NCBI GenBank assembly: GCA_003640645.1
Contig: QGHH01000020.1
Location: 26,160 to 90,159, forward strand
Length of the DNA stretch: 64,000 nt
Direction: 5' to 3'
DNA from: Fredinandcohnia aciditolerans
GTDB taxonomy: Bacteria > Bacillota > Bacilli > Bacillales > Bacillaceae_L
Shown: positions 1 through 14,789 of the stretch, in pieces
Position numbering within the stretch: position 1 is the first letter of the stretch
How the letters are laid out: each line of letters begins with the position of its first letter
Program-made: the position numbers and the translations under genes
The notes under the pieces: generated by a model
What the model saw: only the letters and a program-made list of their open reading frames with translations
What the model was told of the DNA's origin: nothing
Database searches by the model: none

Positions 1-394
1 CCTCAATATGAAAAAGCTTCAACAACCGAGATTGCTCTTCCGGTAATTTTTCGAGCATTTGCTCAACCTCGACTTTTTCATAACCAGTTTCCTTTATTGG
101 AGTTTCTAGCCATTCCTCCATATTAACCACATTCTTTTTCTGTCTTAGCAGCTGGTAACATTCATTTATGACAATTTTGCACAACCAGCTTTTAAAATAC
201 TTAGGCTCTCTCAACGTATCAATCTTTTCGTATGCTCTGATGATGGCCTCCTGTATCACATCCGCACAGTCCTCATCGTTCGATAAAATTGTCTTTGCCA
301 CGCGATACATCAAAAGCTTATGCTCGATCATCAGTTTTTCAAAGGAAGACTTGCTCCCACGCCTAGCCTTTTTCACCTCTTTTGCGATATCCAA
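1..394 (-). CDS. ECF-type RNA polymerase sigma factor (3' part cut by the window edge)
   Basis: The minus strand from a TTG at 394 is open to the window edge (131 codons). It follows an AAAGGAG ribosome binding site seven bases away. The protein starts MDIAKEVKKARRGSKSSF and has a sigma region 2 signature (about residues 20-85: LMYRVAKTILSNDEDCADV, then QEAIIRAYEKI and FKSWLCKIVINEC). Region 4 begins near residue 110 (MLEKLPEEQSRLLKLFHIE) before the sequence ends. Such group 4 sigma factors direct core polymerase to stress or envelope promoters and usually work with an anti-sigma gene just downstream, which here would lie outside the window. The TTG start is the only well-placed initiation codon. 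The regulon cannot be assigned from the sequence. Confidence 0.85.
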   Translation of the reverse strand, partial: MDIAKEVKKARRGSKSSFEKLMIEHKLLMYRVAKTILSNDEDCADVIQEAIIRAYEKIDTLREPKYFKSWLCKIVINECYQLLRQKKNVVNMEEWLETPIKETGYEKVEVEQMLEKLPEEQSRLLKLFHIE

Positions 395-533
395 AGTATG
401 CTCTCCTTTCCGAGTCAACCTACTTCTTAGATACAAGAAAAAGACCTAAGGTTTCATCAAAAATAAAAATTTCCCATATTCTTTTTAGACTGTATGTGAA
501 ATCAAGATTTTTTTTACAGCCACATAAAACCCT

Positions 534-561
534 GTATGCACCGTAAAAAGGGAATGTTACA
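534..561 (-). promoter_or_regulatory. Candidate ECF promoter upstream of the partial sigma gene
   Basis: On the minus strand TGTAAC (556-561) is followed after 16 bases by GCATAC. TGTAAC with the same 16-base spacing stands upstream of the second ECF sigma gene (16395-16400), but there the -10 is the better CGTTTT. The AAC core suits ECF -35 elements. The -10 does not match the usual CGTC/CGTA, so this is a weak candidate. Apart from this and the atp terminator I see nothing in 395-727. Confidence 0.25.
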
Positions 562-683
562 TTTTCATACTATCAACGTTATATTGATTCTATTGGTAAT
601 TTACAATTCTATCCATATTATTCCGGTTCGATCGATTTTAGCAACATCCTCTTGCCTGTCAATGTAAATGTCTCCTTTTATGC

Positions 684-715
684 AAAAAACCCCCGGGCCA
701 TAGGCCACAGGGGTT
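684..715 (-). terminator. Rho-independent terminator of the atp operon
   Basis: Read on the minus strand, AACCCCTGTGGCC is followed by TAT and GGCCCGGGGGTT, then a run of T. This GC-rich hairpin lies just beyond the atpC stop and closes the operon. Confidence 0.9.
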
Positions 716-727
716 CCAAATACTAAT

Positions 728-1153
<426 letters not shown>

Positions 1154-1157
1154 TTAA

Positions 1158-2612
<1,455 letters not shown>

Positions 2613-2671
2613 TCAAATTTTTTTCGCTCATTTTGAATGCCATGATAAATCTATCTTATGTTGTAAATGTT

Positions 2672-3535
<864 letters not shown>

Positions 3536-3599
3536 TCACCACCTTTTCCTCGATTATTCGTAAACGCTTTGGAACCGAGTCTTCCTAGCTTTATTCAGA

Positions 3600-3628
3600 T
3601 AAGCGACGCACGCATTGCGCGTCGCTTA
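3600..3628 (-). other. Perfect hairpin in the atpA-atpG gap
   Basis: TAAGCGACGC (3600-3609) and its exact complement GCGTCGCTTA (3619-3628) flank a nine-base loop. No T-run follows on the minus strand, so it is not a plain terminator. In the transcript it would sit just 3' of the alpha-subunit cistron and could act as a processing or stability element. Confidence 0.7.
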
Positions 3629-3641
3629 ACCATTGTCTTTA

Positions 3642-6229
<2,588 letters not shown>

Positions 6230-6338
6230 CTATATTCCCTCCTTTTGCGAGTTCCAGGTCGAATGGAAGTCCTTATTTTCATCAAACATGCGCAAATACG
6301 CACAATTATTTTTTAAAAAATTTGGTTTATACAAAGGA

Positions 6339-6372
6339 ATGGCGAAGGTTCTCTTGGAATGATCTTCGCCAT
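6339..6372 (-). other. Hairpin in the atpE-atpF gap
   Basis: ATGGCGAAG (6339-6347) and CTTCGCCAT (6364-6372) are exact complements around a 16-base loop. It lies about 85 bases past the atpE stop on the minus strand and has no T-run after it. A hairpin 3' of the c-subunit cistron could stabilise that message, since many c subunits are needed per complex. The role is inferred. Confidence 0.6.
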
Positions 6373-6456
6373 TTTGTTCATGTTGCCTTCACTTTTAAAT
6401 GGTTACGAAATAAGGAAATCCTTACATGCAACCAAGGAAAGCTTCGAGAAATCTTC

Positions 6457-6690
<234 letters not shown>

Positions 6691-6760
6691 TTAATTGTAT
6701 AAAAAAATAGTAGTAGTTTATTTTTGTTGTCCAAAAAGTCTCATTTTGGACAAGTTTTTA

Positions 6761-7501
<741 letters not shown>

Positions 7502-7552
7502 TCACCTCTCTTCCCATATTGTCTAGCACAAAGCTTTGCCTCGCGCTTTAGT

Positions 7553-7921
7553 CTATTTATGAAGTTTTTGAAAAAAGAAATCTATCATAATGACAAAATA
7601 AGCTGTCATTAATCCAATAATCATACTACCTAAATGAAACTCTTGTGGATATTCCATTACAACCAATACTGCCAAACCAGCAATTGCCATACGAGACATT
7701 GTCCCGAGTGAGCGTACCGTTCGTCCCTCTTCATAAGCTTTTGTAAACTGCTTATTTTTCCGAGCTAACGAAAAGAGGAAATACAAACTTCCTACTGTCC
7801 CTAGTATTAATCCTAAGAAGACAGCTTTGTATGCAGTAAATCCCCAGCCTAGTACATAGATTGCAAGTAAGTAGAATATGTATTTACGATACCTCGTAAA
7901 TGCTGTGGTTAAATCCTGCAT
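7553..7921 (-). CDS. atpI: ATP synthase subunit I
   Basis: This 122-residue membrane protein has four predicted transmembrane segments (about 15-30, 32-50, 72-90 and 95-115). In bacteria AtpI is an assembly factor for the c ring and is not part of the final enzyme. Assignment rests on its place directly upstream of atpB and on hydrophobic pattern, since the family is poorly conserved. The gap to atpZ upstream is six bases. Confidence 0.85.
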   Translation of the reverse strand: MQDLTTAFTRYRKYIFYLLAIYVLGWGFTAYKAVFLGLILGTVGSLYFLFSLARKNKQFTKAYEEGRTVRSLGTMSRMAIAGLAVLVVMEYPQEFHLGSMIIGLMTAYFVIMIDFFFQKLHK

Positions 7922-7927
7922 ATCAAG

Positions 7928-8149
7928 TTAATCTCCTGAGAAAAAATGATTGACTAGTCGAAGTGTTGCATATACTCCCGTTGCTAGTCCTAATAGAAGG
8001 CCGATAATTAAAAAAAGTGGTTCTGTGTCAAGCATTCGATCAACCCATCTACCGAGGAAAATGCCTACTAGAATTGATCCCACTAATTGAGATAGAATAC
8101 CAGACATGAGCGCATAGGCTCGTAAAGGGTGCTTGTCATTTTTACGCAT
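7928..8149 (-). CDS. atpZ: AtpZ-like small membrane protein, first gene of the atp operon
   Basis: A 73-residue protein with two membrane segments (about 13-33 and 43-63) and a GRWVDRML turn between them, typical of the AtpZ/AtpI family. In alkaliphilic bacilli atpZ and atpI have been linked to Mg2+ supply for the enzyme. I choose the ATG at 8149 because it is six bases after GAGGT. The ATG two codons upstream abuts that site. B. subtilis 168 has no such gene at this place, to my knowledge. Confidence 0.8.
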   Translation of the reverse strand: MRKNDKHPLRAYALMSGILSQLVGSILVGIFLGRWVDRMLDTEPLFLIIGLLLGLATGVYATLRLVNHFFSGD

Positions 8150-8256
8150 CCGCATACCTCACTTCAGCGTCCGAGGCAGGTTTTTTCACATGTCTGAAAA
8201 TACTTAATTTTTCAAGAGTTTATACGATGTAAACCTTCTCATCGATACCCTTTGTA

Positions 8257-8285
8257 AGCATACAATAGGCACCCTTTAATGTCAA
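8257..8285 (-). promoter_or_regulatory. Sigma-A promoter of the atp operon
   Basis: Read on the minus strand, TTGACA (8280-8285) is separated by 17 bases from TATGCT (8257-8262). It lies about 110 bases upstream of the atpZ start and is the only good promoter I find in the 380-base gap between the protease and atp genes. Confidence 0.8.
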
Positions 8286-8497
8286 TTGTTTGCAGGGAAA
8301 AAGTTCAGTTTCTCACAAGCATTTTTGGGGGTTCCATTTTTGCTTACAAAAAGCGATTTAACAGTGATTTTTATTAGTCCTATTATGGTAGTGCAAATCC
8401 AAAAATTCAAACATCGTTCACAAAATGTTCATAAATGACTAACCTCTCTATCAAATACGCTTTGGCTTATTTGCGGCTGATCTTTTGCTGCTGTTTT

Positions 8498-8529
8498 AAA
8501 AAAAGATTCAGCAGAAATTGCTGAATCTA
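8498..8529 (-). terminator. Terminator after the protease gene
   Basis: On the minus strand GATTCAGCA, a short loop and TGCTGAATC are followed by seven T. It directly follows the protease stop codon. Confidence 0.9.
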
Positions 8530-8531
8530 TT

Positions 8532-10769
8532 TTAATGGCTGCCTACCATAGTATCTTCAAACGAAATCTCTGTTTCAAGTATATCCTCTTTGCCTGCTTT
8601 TTTAACGTAGATGACAGCCTTAAATACCCCTCTTAACTTTCGTTCTTTTCGATTCACCTTTCTCTCTACTAATCCTCTTGCAACGTTTCGATCCCAGTCT
8701 AAAAATGTGACGAACCTCAACGTGTCTGGATCATAGAGAACAATTCCATACTCTTCCGCTCCACCCGGTAAGTATAATTCATACCGGAATATATCCTCTT
8801 TGTCGTCTTTTCCAAATTGAAAGCCCATGATACGAGGATAATCAGGTTCTTCGATCACGTACATATATGGGATATGGTAACGATTCTTCCCTTCTTTTAA
8901 AAATAAATTCCCGTGATGTAGCCCCGAACCAATGATATTCGGTGTAATATCCAATCCGATTGTGATTATCTTTTTCTGTTTTGGTTTTATCGAAAATGGG
9001 ATGGGCAAGTCCCACTGGACACCCTTCATATTATCCGGAACCTCAAATGAGTATCTTTTTTCTTCATCGGATTGGTTATCTACCGTTACTCTTATTCTTT
9101 TTTTCGTTCGCCTATCCTGGTGGTGAAGCAATCCAGCGGAAAATGATCCTGGATAGATTAAGGTTTCTGAGTGAATTGCTTCATGGAGTTGAATCCTGCC
9201 TGCCCCTTGTTCATATGGCTTGTACAAGTCCCCCTCTTCGTTATTTAAAAGAAGCGCCGTATTCATCAAAGCTGCTTTTATTTGTTCAGGTGTCCAATCA
9301 GGGTGTGCCTGTTTTAATATGGCACTAGCCCCCGCTACATGTGGGGCAGCCATACTTGTACCTTGCATTTCCTGATAGCCATTTGGAATAGTACTATCTA
9401 TCGCAACCCCTGGCGCAACCACATCAGGCTTAATTGCCCACGTATGTGTAACCGGTCCACGCGAACTAAATTCAGCAATTGTGTCCTTAATACGTTGATA
9501 GGAGGTACTTACTACATTGTTTTTCATTTTGATTTGTTTTTTAAGCCATTCTCCGTCTGCTTTTGAGAGGGAAGCAACTGGTATCGGAAGTTCCTTTTCA
9601 AGGGATCCTGAAAAATTTCCATTTGTATTATTGTAGATAAGTACAGCAATCGCGCCGGCTTCATACGCTCGAACTGCTTTTTGGGTAAAAGTAATTTCTC
9701 CTCGCTCCATTAGAACAATTTTATTTTTTATTTTTGGAAATTCAGTTTCTGTGCCGATTCCAGCTTTTGCGATTTCATATTTCTTTTGCAGTTTCCAAGG
9801 AATGGACCCTTGGAGAGGCTGAAGTTGAATTTTTCGATCAGCAAATCCAACTGTTAGATATGGCAAAGTCATGGGTGGTGTGGATGCACCTACAGAAATG
9901 GCTTTTGAAGAAGTTCCCGGGGACCCAACTGTCCAGACCATCGGCCCCGAGTTCCCGCTGGAAGTGACAGCAACAATCCCTTCTTCCGTTGCTTTATCCA
10001 AAGCGAGACTAGTCGGCCAGTCAGGCCCATTGATGGTGTTGCCGAGAGAGAGGTTGATGACGTCCACTTTATCTTCAATTGCTTTGTCAATGGCCGCAAT
10101 AACCTGTTCAGATGTCCCCATTCCACCAGGACCAAGAGCACGATAGCCAATTATATCAGCCTCGGGTGCGACCCCTTTAATTTTGCCATTTGCCGCAATT
10201 ATTCCCGCAACATGAGTTCCATGGGAGGTATTTCGACCTGCAATCCCTTTCGTTTCCATCGGGTCATCATCCCCGTCAACAAGGTCGTAGCCACCCCTGT
10301 AATTCATTCTAAGGTCCGGGTGTGTGTAATCAACACCTGTATCAATCACCCCAACTTTTACTCCCTTACCCGTTAAGCGGTGATCTTTTTTATCAAAATG
10401 ACTGCGAATTTCGTTGCCGCCAATAAAAGGGACACTCTCCTCAACAGAAACTTGGTATGTAGCAACAGGGGAACTGTGTTGAATATCTGCTTCGGCTTTT
10501 AATTTCTGTATATCCTTTCTCTTTCCTGTCACAGAAAAGCCTGGAAAAACATGTTTGTAAATGTGGTTAATTTTAATGGAGGAATAGTTTCTTTTTATTT
10601 TTTCTACTATTAAATCAAATTGATTAGCTTCCGTGATGATAATTTCATGCGCCATTTCATCCAAATCCAACTCAGGCAATGGAGGCCTATCAGGAAAACG
10701 GTGCGCATGGGCTGGTATAGATGAAAATAGGAGGATCAAACACATGCAGATTGCCAGTAAAATTCTCAC
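8532..10769 (-). CDS. Secreted subtilisin-like serine protease with PA domain (Vpr type)
   Basis: The 745-residue protein starts with a signal peptide (residues 1-22, hydrophobic core LLAICMCLILLFSS, cut near AHA-H). An I9-type propeptide follows to about residue 105. The S8 catalytic domain has Asp143 (VIDTGVDYTH), His183 (SHGTHVAG), the oxyanion Asn273 (SSGNSG) and Ser472 (GTSMAAPHVAG). A protease-associated domain is inserted near residues 340-420. The C-terminal 200 residues are an Fn3-like extension. Vpr of B. subtilis is similar but longer, so this may be a minor extracellular protease of that class. The start is GTG at 10769, seven bases after GAGGTGG. That ribosome binding site lies inside a terminator-like hairpin. 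Its usual neighbour in B. subtilis is different, so it is an insertion relative to that order. Confidence 0.9.
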   Translation of the reverse strand: MRILLAICMCLILLFSSIPAHAHRFPDRPPLPELDLDEMAHEIIITEANQFDLIVEKIKRNYSSIKINHIYKHVFPGFSVTGKRKDIQKLKAEADIQHSSPVATYQVSVEESVPFIGGNEIRSHFDKKDHRLTGKGVKVGVIDTGVDYTHPDLRMNYRGGYDLVDGDDDPMETKGIAGRNTSHGTHVAGIIAANGKIKGVAPEADIIGYRALGPGGMGTSEQVIAAIDKAIEDKVDVINLSLGNTINGPDWPTSLALDKATEEGIVAVTSSGNSGPMVWTVGSPGTSSKAISVGASTPPMTLPYLTVGFADRKIQLQPLQGSIPWKLQKKYEIAKAGIGTETEFPKIKNKIVLMERGEITFTQKAVRAYEAGAIAVLIYNNTNGNFSGSLEKELPIPVASLSKADGEWLKKQIKMKNNVVSTSYQRIKDTIAEFSSRGPVTHTWAIKPDVVAPGVAIDSTIPNGYQEMQGTSMAAPHVAGASAILKQAHPDWTPEQIKAALMNTALLLNNEEGDLYKPYEQGAGRIQLHEAIHSETLIYPGSFSAGLLHHQDRRTKKRIRVTVDNQSDEEKRYSFEVPDNMKGVQWDLPIPFSIKPKQKKIITIGLDITPNIIGSGLHHGNLFLKEGKNRYHIPYMYVIEEPDYPRIMGFQFGKDDKEDIFRYELYLPGGAEEYGIVLYDPDTLRFVTFLDWDRNVARGLVERKVNRKERKLRGVFKAVIYVKKAGKEDILETEISFEDTMVGSH

Positions 10770-10810
10770 AAAAAAACCACCTCTTTGAGATAGTTTTTCT
10801 CAAAAGGTGG
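10770..10810 (-). terminator. Terminator-like hairpin covering the protease ribosome binding site
   Basis: On the minus strand CCACCTTTTGAGA (10798-10810), a seven-base loop and TCTCAAAGAGGTGG (10777-10790) are followed by seven T (10770-10776), then the protease GTG. The structure can end transcripts from upp. Its 3' arm is also the protease ribosome binding site. Confidence 0.8.
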
Positions 10811-10829
10811 TCAAATATGTGGATGTTGT

Positions 10830-10998
10830 CTAGTTGCAGCGCCTAGAAACTCAAGAAACTTCAACTCCTCCTGCAGAAGCAAAAAGCGCCTCTGAGTCAG
10901 AGTCTCCGACGCACAGGACGTGCTAGTGCTGACTAAGCCACAGGACGTGGCGTTATTAGTCGGCCAGTTTTTTCGTTTCTGGGCAAGGCGCCTCCACT
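10830..10998. repeat. Dispersed intergenic repeat with small palindromes
   Basis: This segment starts TCTAGTTGCAGCGCCTAG and ends with GGCGCCTCCACTTTTCT, which resembles the TCTAGCTCC...CTTTTC family at 36.5 and 46.9 kb. Inside it are two hairpins, GCACAGGACGTGC and GCCACAGGACGTGGC. The second occurs again at about 59862. It separates upp from the protease. Confidence 0.6.
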
Positions 10999-11005
10999 TT
11001 TCTAA

Positions 11006-11638
<633 letters not shown>

Positions 11639-11803
11639 TCATCTCTCCTTTTTTGAGTATCGCTGTTCTTAGAATGACCATCAGCAGAAAAATTAACACC
11701 ACGAACTTTATTTTTCACACTTCAATAAATTTTACAGAAAAAATAAAACATGTTCAAGACGAAATTTAAAAATACATAGAATGAATAATTTGCAATGAAT
11801 TAA

Positions 11804-11832
11804 TTTACAGTATTATACAAAAGTGATATCAT
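11804..11832 (+). promoter_or_regulatory. Sigma-A promoter of the SPFH gene
   Basis: TTTACA (11804-11809), 17 bases, TATCAT (11827-11832), 42 bases upstream of the ATG. Confidence 0.65.
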
Positions 11833-11874
11833 AAAGATATAAAAAATATATCTAAACGAAATGGGGTTGATTTC

Positions 11875-12717
11875 ATGAAAGAATCACAAGTATGGAAGCT
11901 TAATGGGTTTTTAGGCATTCTAATCATTGCTGTTTTCATTGCATTAGGTGCCGTGATGTTAATCAACACAAAAATTGTTCTAGGGATACTCTTTGTTGCC
12001 GCGGCTTTTATTCTGGCTTCTGGAATTACAATTGTCCAACCAAATAAGGCTGGAGTTGTCATCTTTTTCGGAAAATATTTAGGGACAATTCGCGATAGTG
12101 GGATGTTTTTAACTGTTCCATTTTCACTTCGTAGAACAGTGTCTTTACGTGTAAATAACTTTAACAGTAAAAAACTTAAGGTAAACGACGTCGAAGGTAA
12201 CCCAATTGAAATTGCAGCCGTTGTCGTGTACAAAGTTATTGATTCGGCAAAAGCAGTATTTGATGTTGACCACTATGAAGAGTTTGTTGAAATTCAAAGT
12301 GAAACAGCCATTCGCCATGTTGCAACTCGATATCCATATGACACTTTTGAAAATGTAGAGCTTACATTGCGCGGAAACTCTGAAGAAATTTCGAATGAAT
12401 TAGCAGCAGAACTTCAAGAACGCTTAAAAGTTGCAGGCGTTCAAGTACTTGAGGCTCGCCTAACTCATCTTGCCTACTCTACTGAAATTGCCCAAGCGAT
12501 GCTTCAACGTCAACAAGCTACTGCGATTATTGCAGCACGTCAAAAAATCGTAGAAGGTGCTGTCGGAATGGCCCAGATGGCAATCAAACAACTTGAGCAA
12601 GATAAAACGGTTGACCTTGATGATGAGCGTAAGGTTCAAATGGTAAATAACCTACTCGTCGCCATCGTTTCCGAAAAATCCACTCAACCTGTTATCAACG
12701 CAGGTACGCTTTATTAA
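11875..12717 (+). CDS. SPFH (band 7/prohibitin) domain protein
   Basis: Two adjacent membrane segments near the N terminus (residues 10-32 and 35-55, IIAVFIALGAVML and IVLGILFVAAAFILAS) precede an SPFH domain (about 60-225: IVQPNKAGVVIFFGKYLGTI, IEIAAVVVYKVIDSAKAVFDVD, VEIQSETAIRHVATRYPYD). The C terminus is helical. Such proteins form oligomeric membrane scaffolds and act in stress or membrane microdomain organisation. The precise role of this subfamily is not known to me. The next gene encodes a 53-residue ribbon-helix-helix-like protein 12 bases downstream. The two share one promoter and one terminator and lie convergent to glyA. Confidence 0.88.
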   Translation: MKESQVWKLNGFLGILIIAVFIALGAVMLINTKIVLGILFVAAAFILASGITIVQPNKAGVVIFFGKYLGTIRDSGMFLTVPFSLRRTVSLRVNNFNSKKLKVNDVEGNPIEIAAVVVYKVIDSAKAVFDVDHYEEFVEIQSETAIRHVATRYPYDTFENVELTLRGNSEEISNELAAELQERLKVAGVQVLEARLTHLAYSTEIAQAMLQRQQATAIIAARQKIVEGAVGMAQMAIKQLEQDKTVDLDDERKVQMVNNLLVAIVSEKSTQPVINAGTLY

Positions 12718-12729
12718 TGAGTGACAAAT

Positions 12730-12891
12730 ATGTCTAAAAAAAAGAGTTTTCCATTACGGATGGATCCTGACCTCTATGAAATTTTGCAAAAATGGGCTGC
12801 CGATGATTTCCGCAGTGTCAACAGCCATATCGAGTTCTTGTTAAGAGAAGCAGCCAAAAAGGCAGGTCGATTACCGAAAAATAAACAGTGA
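12730..12891 (+). CDS. Small Arc-like ribbon-helix-helix protein
   Basis: A 53-residue protein: MSKKKSFPLRMDPDLYEIL and then WAADDFRSVNSHIEFLLREA. The FPLRMDPDLYE strand and the following helices match the Arc/CopG DNA-binding fold (about residues 5-48). The C terminus is basic. It lies 12 bases after the SPFH gene, so the pair is probably one transcript. An in-frame GTG at 12721 is possible but has no ribosome binding site. The target DNA is unknown. It might regulate its partner gene, or be the antitoxin-like half of a lost pair. Confidence 0.8.
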   Translation: MSKKKSFPLRMDPDLYEILQKWAADDFRSVNSHIEFLLREAAKKAGRLPKNKQ

Positions 12892-12900
12892 GTTGAGGGT

Positions 12901-12932
12901 GCGCTTGGATTTTGGTCCAAGCGCTTTTGTTT
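12901..12932 (+). terminator. Terminator of the SPFH/Arc pair
   Basis: GCGCTTGGA, a six-base loop, TCCAAGCGC, then TTTTGTTTT. Confidence 0.9.
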
Positions 12933-12980
12933 TGTGGTGATTTAGAGTGGGATTGGGAAATGTACGGATGAATTTTTTGC

Positions 12981-13101
12981 TATATCGGACACAACTTCCT
13001 ATATATCGGACAAACTTTTAACTATATCGGACATTCATTTGATTTTATCGGACATAATTGCAATTATTTCGGACATTCAGCTAAATATATCGGACATAAG
13101 C
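12981..13101. repeat. 21-bp-period array, TATCGGACA family
   Basis: The core CGGAC starts at 12986, 13007, 13028, 13049, 13070 and 13091, exactly 21 bases apart each time. It is flanked by TAT or TATA before and A(T/C)A after. Bases between cores are not conserved. It lies between convergent genes. Confidence 0.9.
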
Positions 13102-13127
13102 GGTGGAGTGGGAAAAAGCAGAATAGG

Positions 13128-13203
13128 ATTATGCCCTAATTCTATTTAATTGTGCCCTAACCCCCGAGAATTGTGCCCTATCTCCGCATAATTGTGCCCC
13201 AAG
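13128..13203. repeat. 21-bp-period array, TGTGCCCTAA family
   Basis: TGCCC starts at 13132, 13153, 13174 and 13195, exactly 21 bases apart, mostly as AATTGTGCCCTA. It has a different core from the adjacent array but the same step. Confidence 0.85.
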
Positions 13204-13205
13204 CA

Positions 13206-13245
13206 AAAAAGGCAGGACGCCCAAACAAACGGGAGTCCTGCCTTC
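13206..13245 (-). terminator. Terminator of glyA
   Basis: On the minus strand AAGGCAGGAC and GTCCTGCCTT arms (imperfect inner stem) are followed by TTTTTT. Confidence 0.88.
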
Positions 13246-13252
13246 AACTATT

Positions 13253-14494
13253 TTAATACTCTTTATAAAGGACAAACTTGCTAGTTAATGCTTCTACACG
13301 CGCGCTTGCTTCAGCTAACTTCGCTTCGTCTTCTGAATTTTTTAATGCAAATGCGATGATAGATGCAATTTCATCCATATCCTCTAAACCAAAACCTCTG
13401 CTTGTAACAGCAGCTGTTCCGATACGGATACCACTTGTTACAAATGGGCTTTCCGGGTCGAATGGAATCGTATTTTTATTAACTGTAATGCCGATATCAT
13501 CAAGAACTTTTTCAGCCACTTTACCAGTTAAACCTAATGAACGAACATCAAGTAGTAGTAAGTGATTGTCTGTCCCACCAGATACAAGGTCTAAGCCTTC
13601 TTTTTGTAAAGAAGCCGCTAGTCTTGCCGCATTGTCAATGATGTTTTTTGCATATTGTTTGAATTCATCTGTTAACGCTTCTCCGAATGCAACTGCTTTA
13701 GCAGCAATAACGTGCATTAATGGACCACCTTGGATACCAGGGAAGATGGACTTATCGATTTTCTTTGCGAATTCTTCTTTACAAAGAATCATACCACCAC
13801 GTGGACCACGTAATGTCTTGTGAGTAGTAGTTGTTACGAAATCTGCATATGGAACAGGGTTCTCGTGAAGACCTGTTGCTACAAGACCTGCGATGTGAGC
13901 CATGTCTACCATTAAGTACGCGCCCACTTCGTCCGCGATTTCTCTAAACTTTTTAAAGTCAATTGCACGTGGATACGCACTCGCACCTGCAACGATAAGC
14001 TTAGGCTTATGTTCGACTGCTTTAGCACGTACATCGTCGTAATTGATTTGATGTGTTTCAGGATCTACTCCGTACTCCACGAAATTGTATTGAATTCCAC
14101 TGAAGTTTACCGGACTACCATGTGTTAAATGTCCACCATGGGAAAGATTCATCCCAAGTACAGTGTCACCCTGCTCTAGGATTGTAAAGTATACAGCCAT
14201 ATTCGCTTGAGCCCCAGAGTGAGGCTGCACATTTACATGCTCTGCGCCAAAGATTTCCTTTGCACGGTCTCTTGCAATGTTCTCTGCTACATCCACATGC
14301 TCACAGCCACCATAGTAGCGACGGCCAGGATATCCTTCTGCATATTTGTTTGTTAAGACGGAACCTTGAGCCTCCATGACTGCTTCACTTACAAAGTTTT
14401 CAGATGCAATCAGCTCAATTTTAGTACGTTGTCGTTTTAGTTCATCTTGTATTGCCTGAAATACTTGTTGATCTTGCTCCGATAAATGTTTCAT
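13253..14494 (-). CDS. glyA: Serine hydroxymethyltransferase
   Basis: PLP enzyme that converts serine and tetrahydrofolate to glycine and 5,10-methylene-THF, supplying one-carbon units for purine and thymidylate synthesis. The protein has [11 protein letters not shown] near the N terminus, the substrate loop [15 protein letters not shown], and the PLP lysine motif [15 protein letters not shown] (Lys near residue 226). The start MKHLSEQD is the ATG at 14494 after AAAAGGAGG. The longer reading adds 23 unrelated residues. Length 413 is normal. A PurR-type inverted pair lies about 205 bases upstream. Confidence 0.97.
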   Translation of the reverse strand: MKHLSEQDQQVFQAIQDELKRQRTKIELIASENFVSEAVMEAQGSVLTNKYAEGYPGRRYYGGCEHVDVAENIARDRAKEIFGAEHVNVQPHSGAQANMAVYFTILEQGDTVLGMNLSHGGHLTHGSPVNFSGIQYNFVEYGVDPETHQINYDDVRAKAVEHKPKLIVAGASAYPRAIDFKKFREIADEVGAYLMVDMAHIAGLVATGLHENPVPYADFVTTTTHKTLRGPRGGMILCKEEFAKKIDKSIFPGIQGGPLMHVIAAKAVAFGEALTDEFKQYAKNIIDNAARLAASLQKEGLDLVSGGTDNHLLLLDVRSLGLTGKVAEKVLDDIGITVNKNTIPFDPESPFVTSGIRIGTAAVTSRGFGLEDMDEIASIIAFALKNSEDEAKLAEASARVEALTSKFVLYKEY

Positions 14495-14697
14495 TTGGAA
14501 TCCTCCTTTTAATCTATTATGAATTATTCCGTTAATTTGAAAAATACTTTTCCATTGTAACACTTTTATTCGGCAGTAGGAAGATTAACTTTTAGATTCA
14601 TTTTTCGATGAAATCGCTTTAAAATGGGGCTGTACGCTGTTAATATGCGATTACTATTGCCTTTTCTGGTAATTAAAAAAATTTAATGTTTTTTCTA

Positions 14698-14742
14698 AAA
14701 CACGAACGTTTTCCTATTTTTTGTAAAGTATCGTTCACTTAT
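14698..14742 (-). promoter_or_regulatory. Candidate PurR operator (PurBox pair) upstream of glyA
   Basis: Two inverted sites with GAAC cores, ACACGAACGTT (14700-14710) and, on the minus strand, AAGTGAACGAT (14730-14740), are about 19 bases apart when each is taken as a 13-mer. The Bacillus PurBox is AWWWCCGAACWWT in inverted pairs with 16-17 bases between them. glyA is in the PurR regulon of B. subtilis. The match is about 10 of 13 per box and the spacing is slightly long. I could not identify the promoter itself in 14495-14700. Confidence 0.45.
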
Positions 14743-14755
14743 GATTGATGAATGT

Positions 14756-14786
14756 AAAAAAAGAGACAAGGCTTCCCTTGTCTCTA
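14756..14786 (-). terminator. Terminator of the sigma/anti-sigma operon
   Basis: On the minus strand AGAGACAAGG, loop GAAG-like, CCTTGTCTCT, then seven T. Confidence 0.9.
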
Positions 14787-14789
14787 CCT

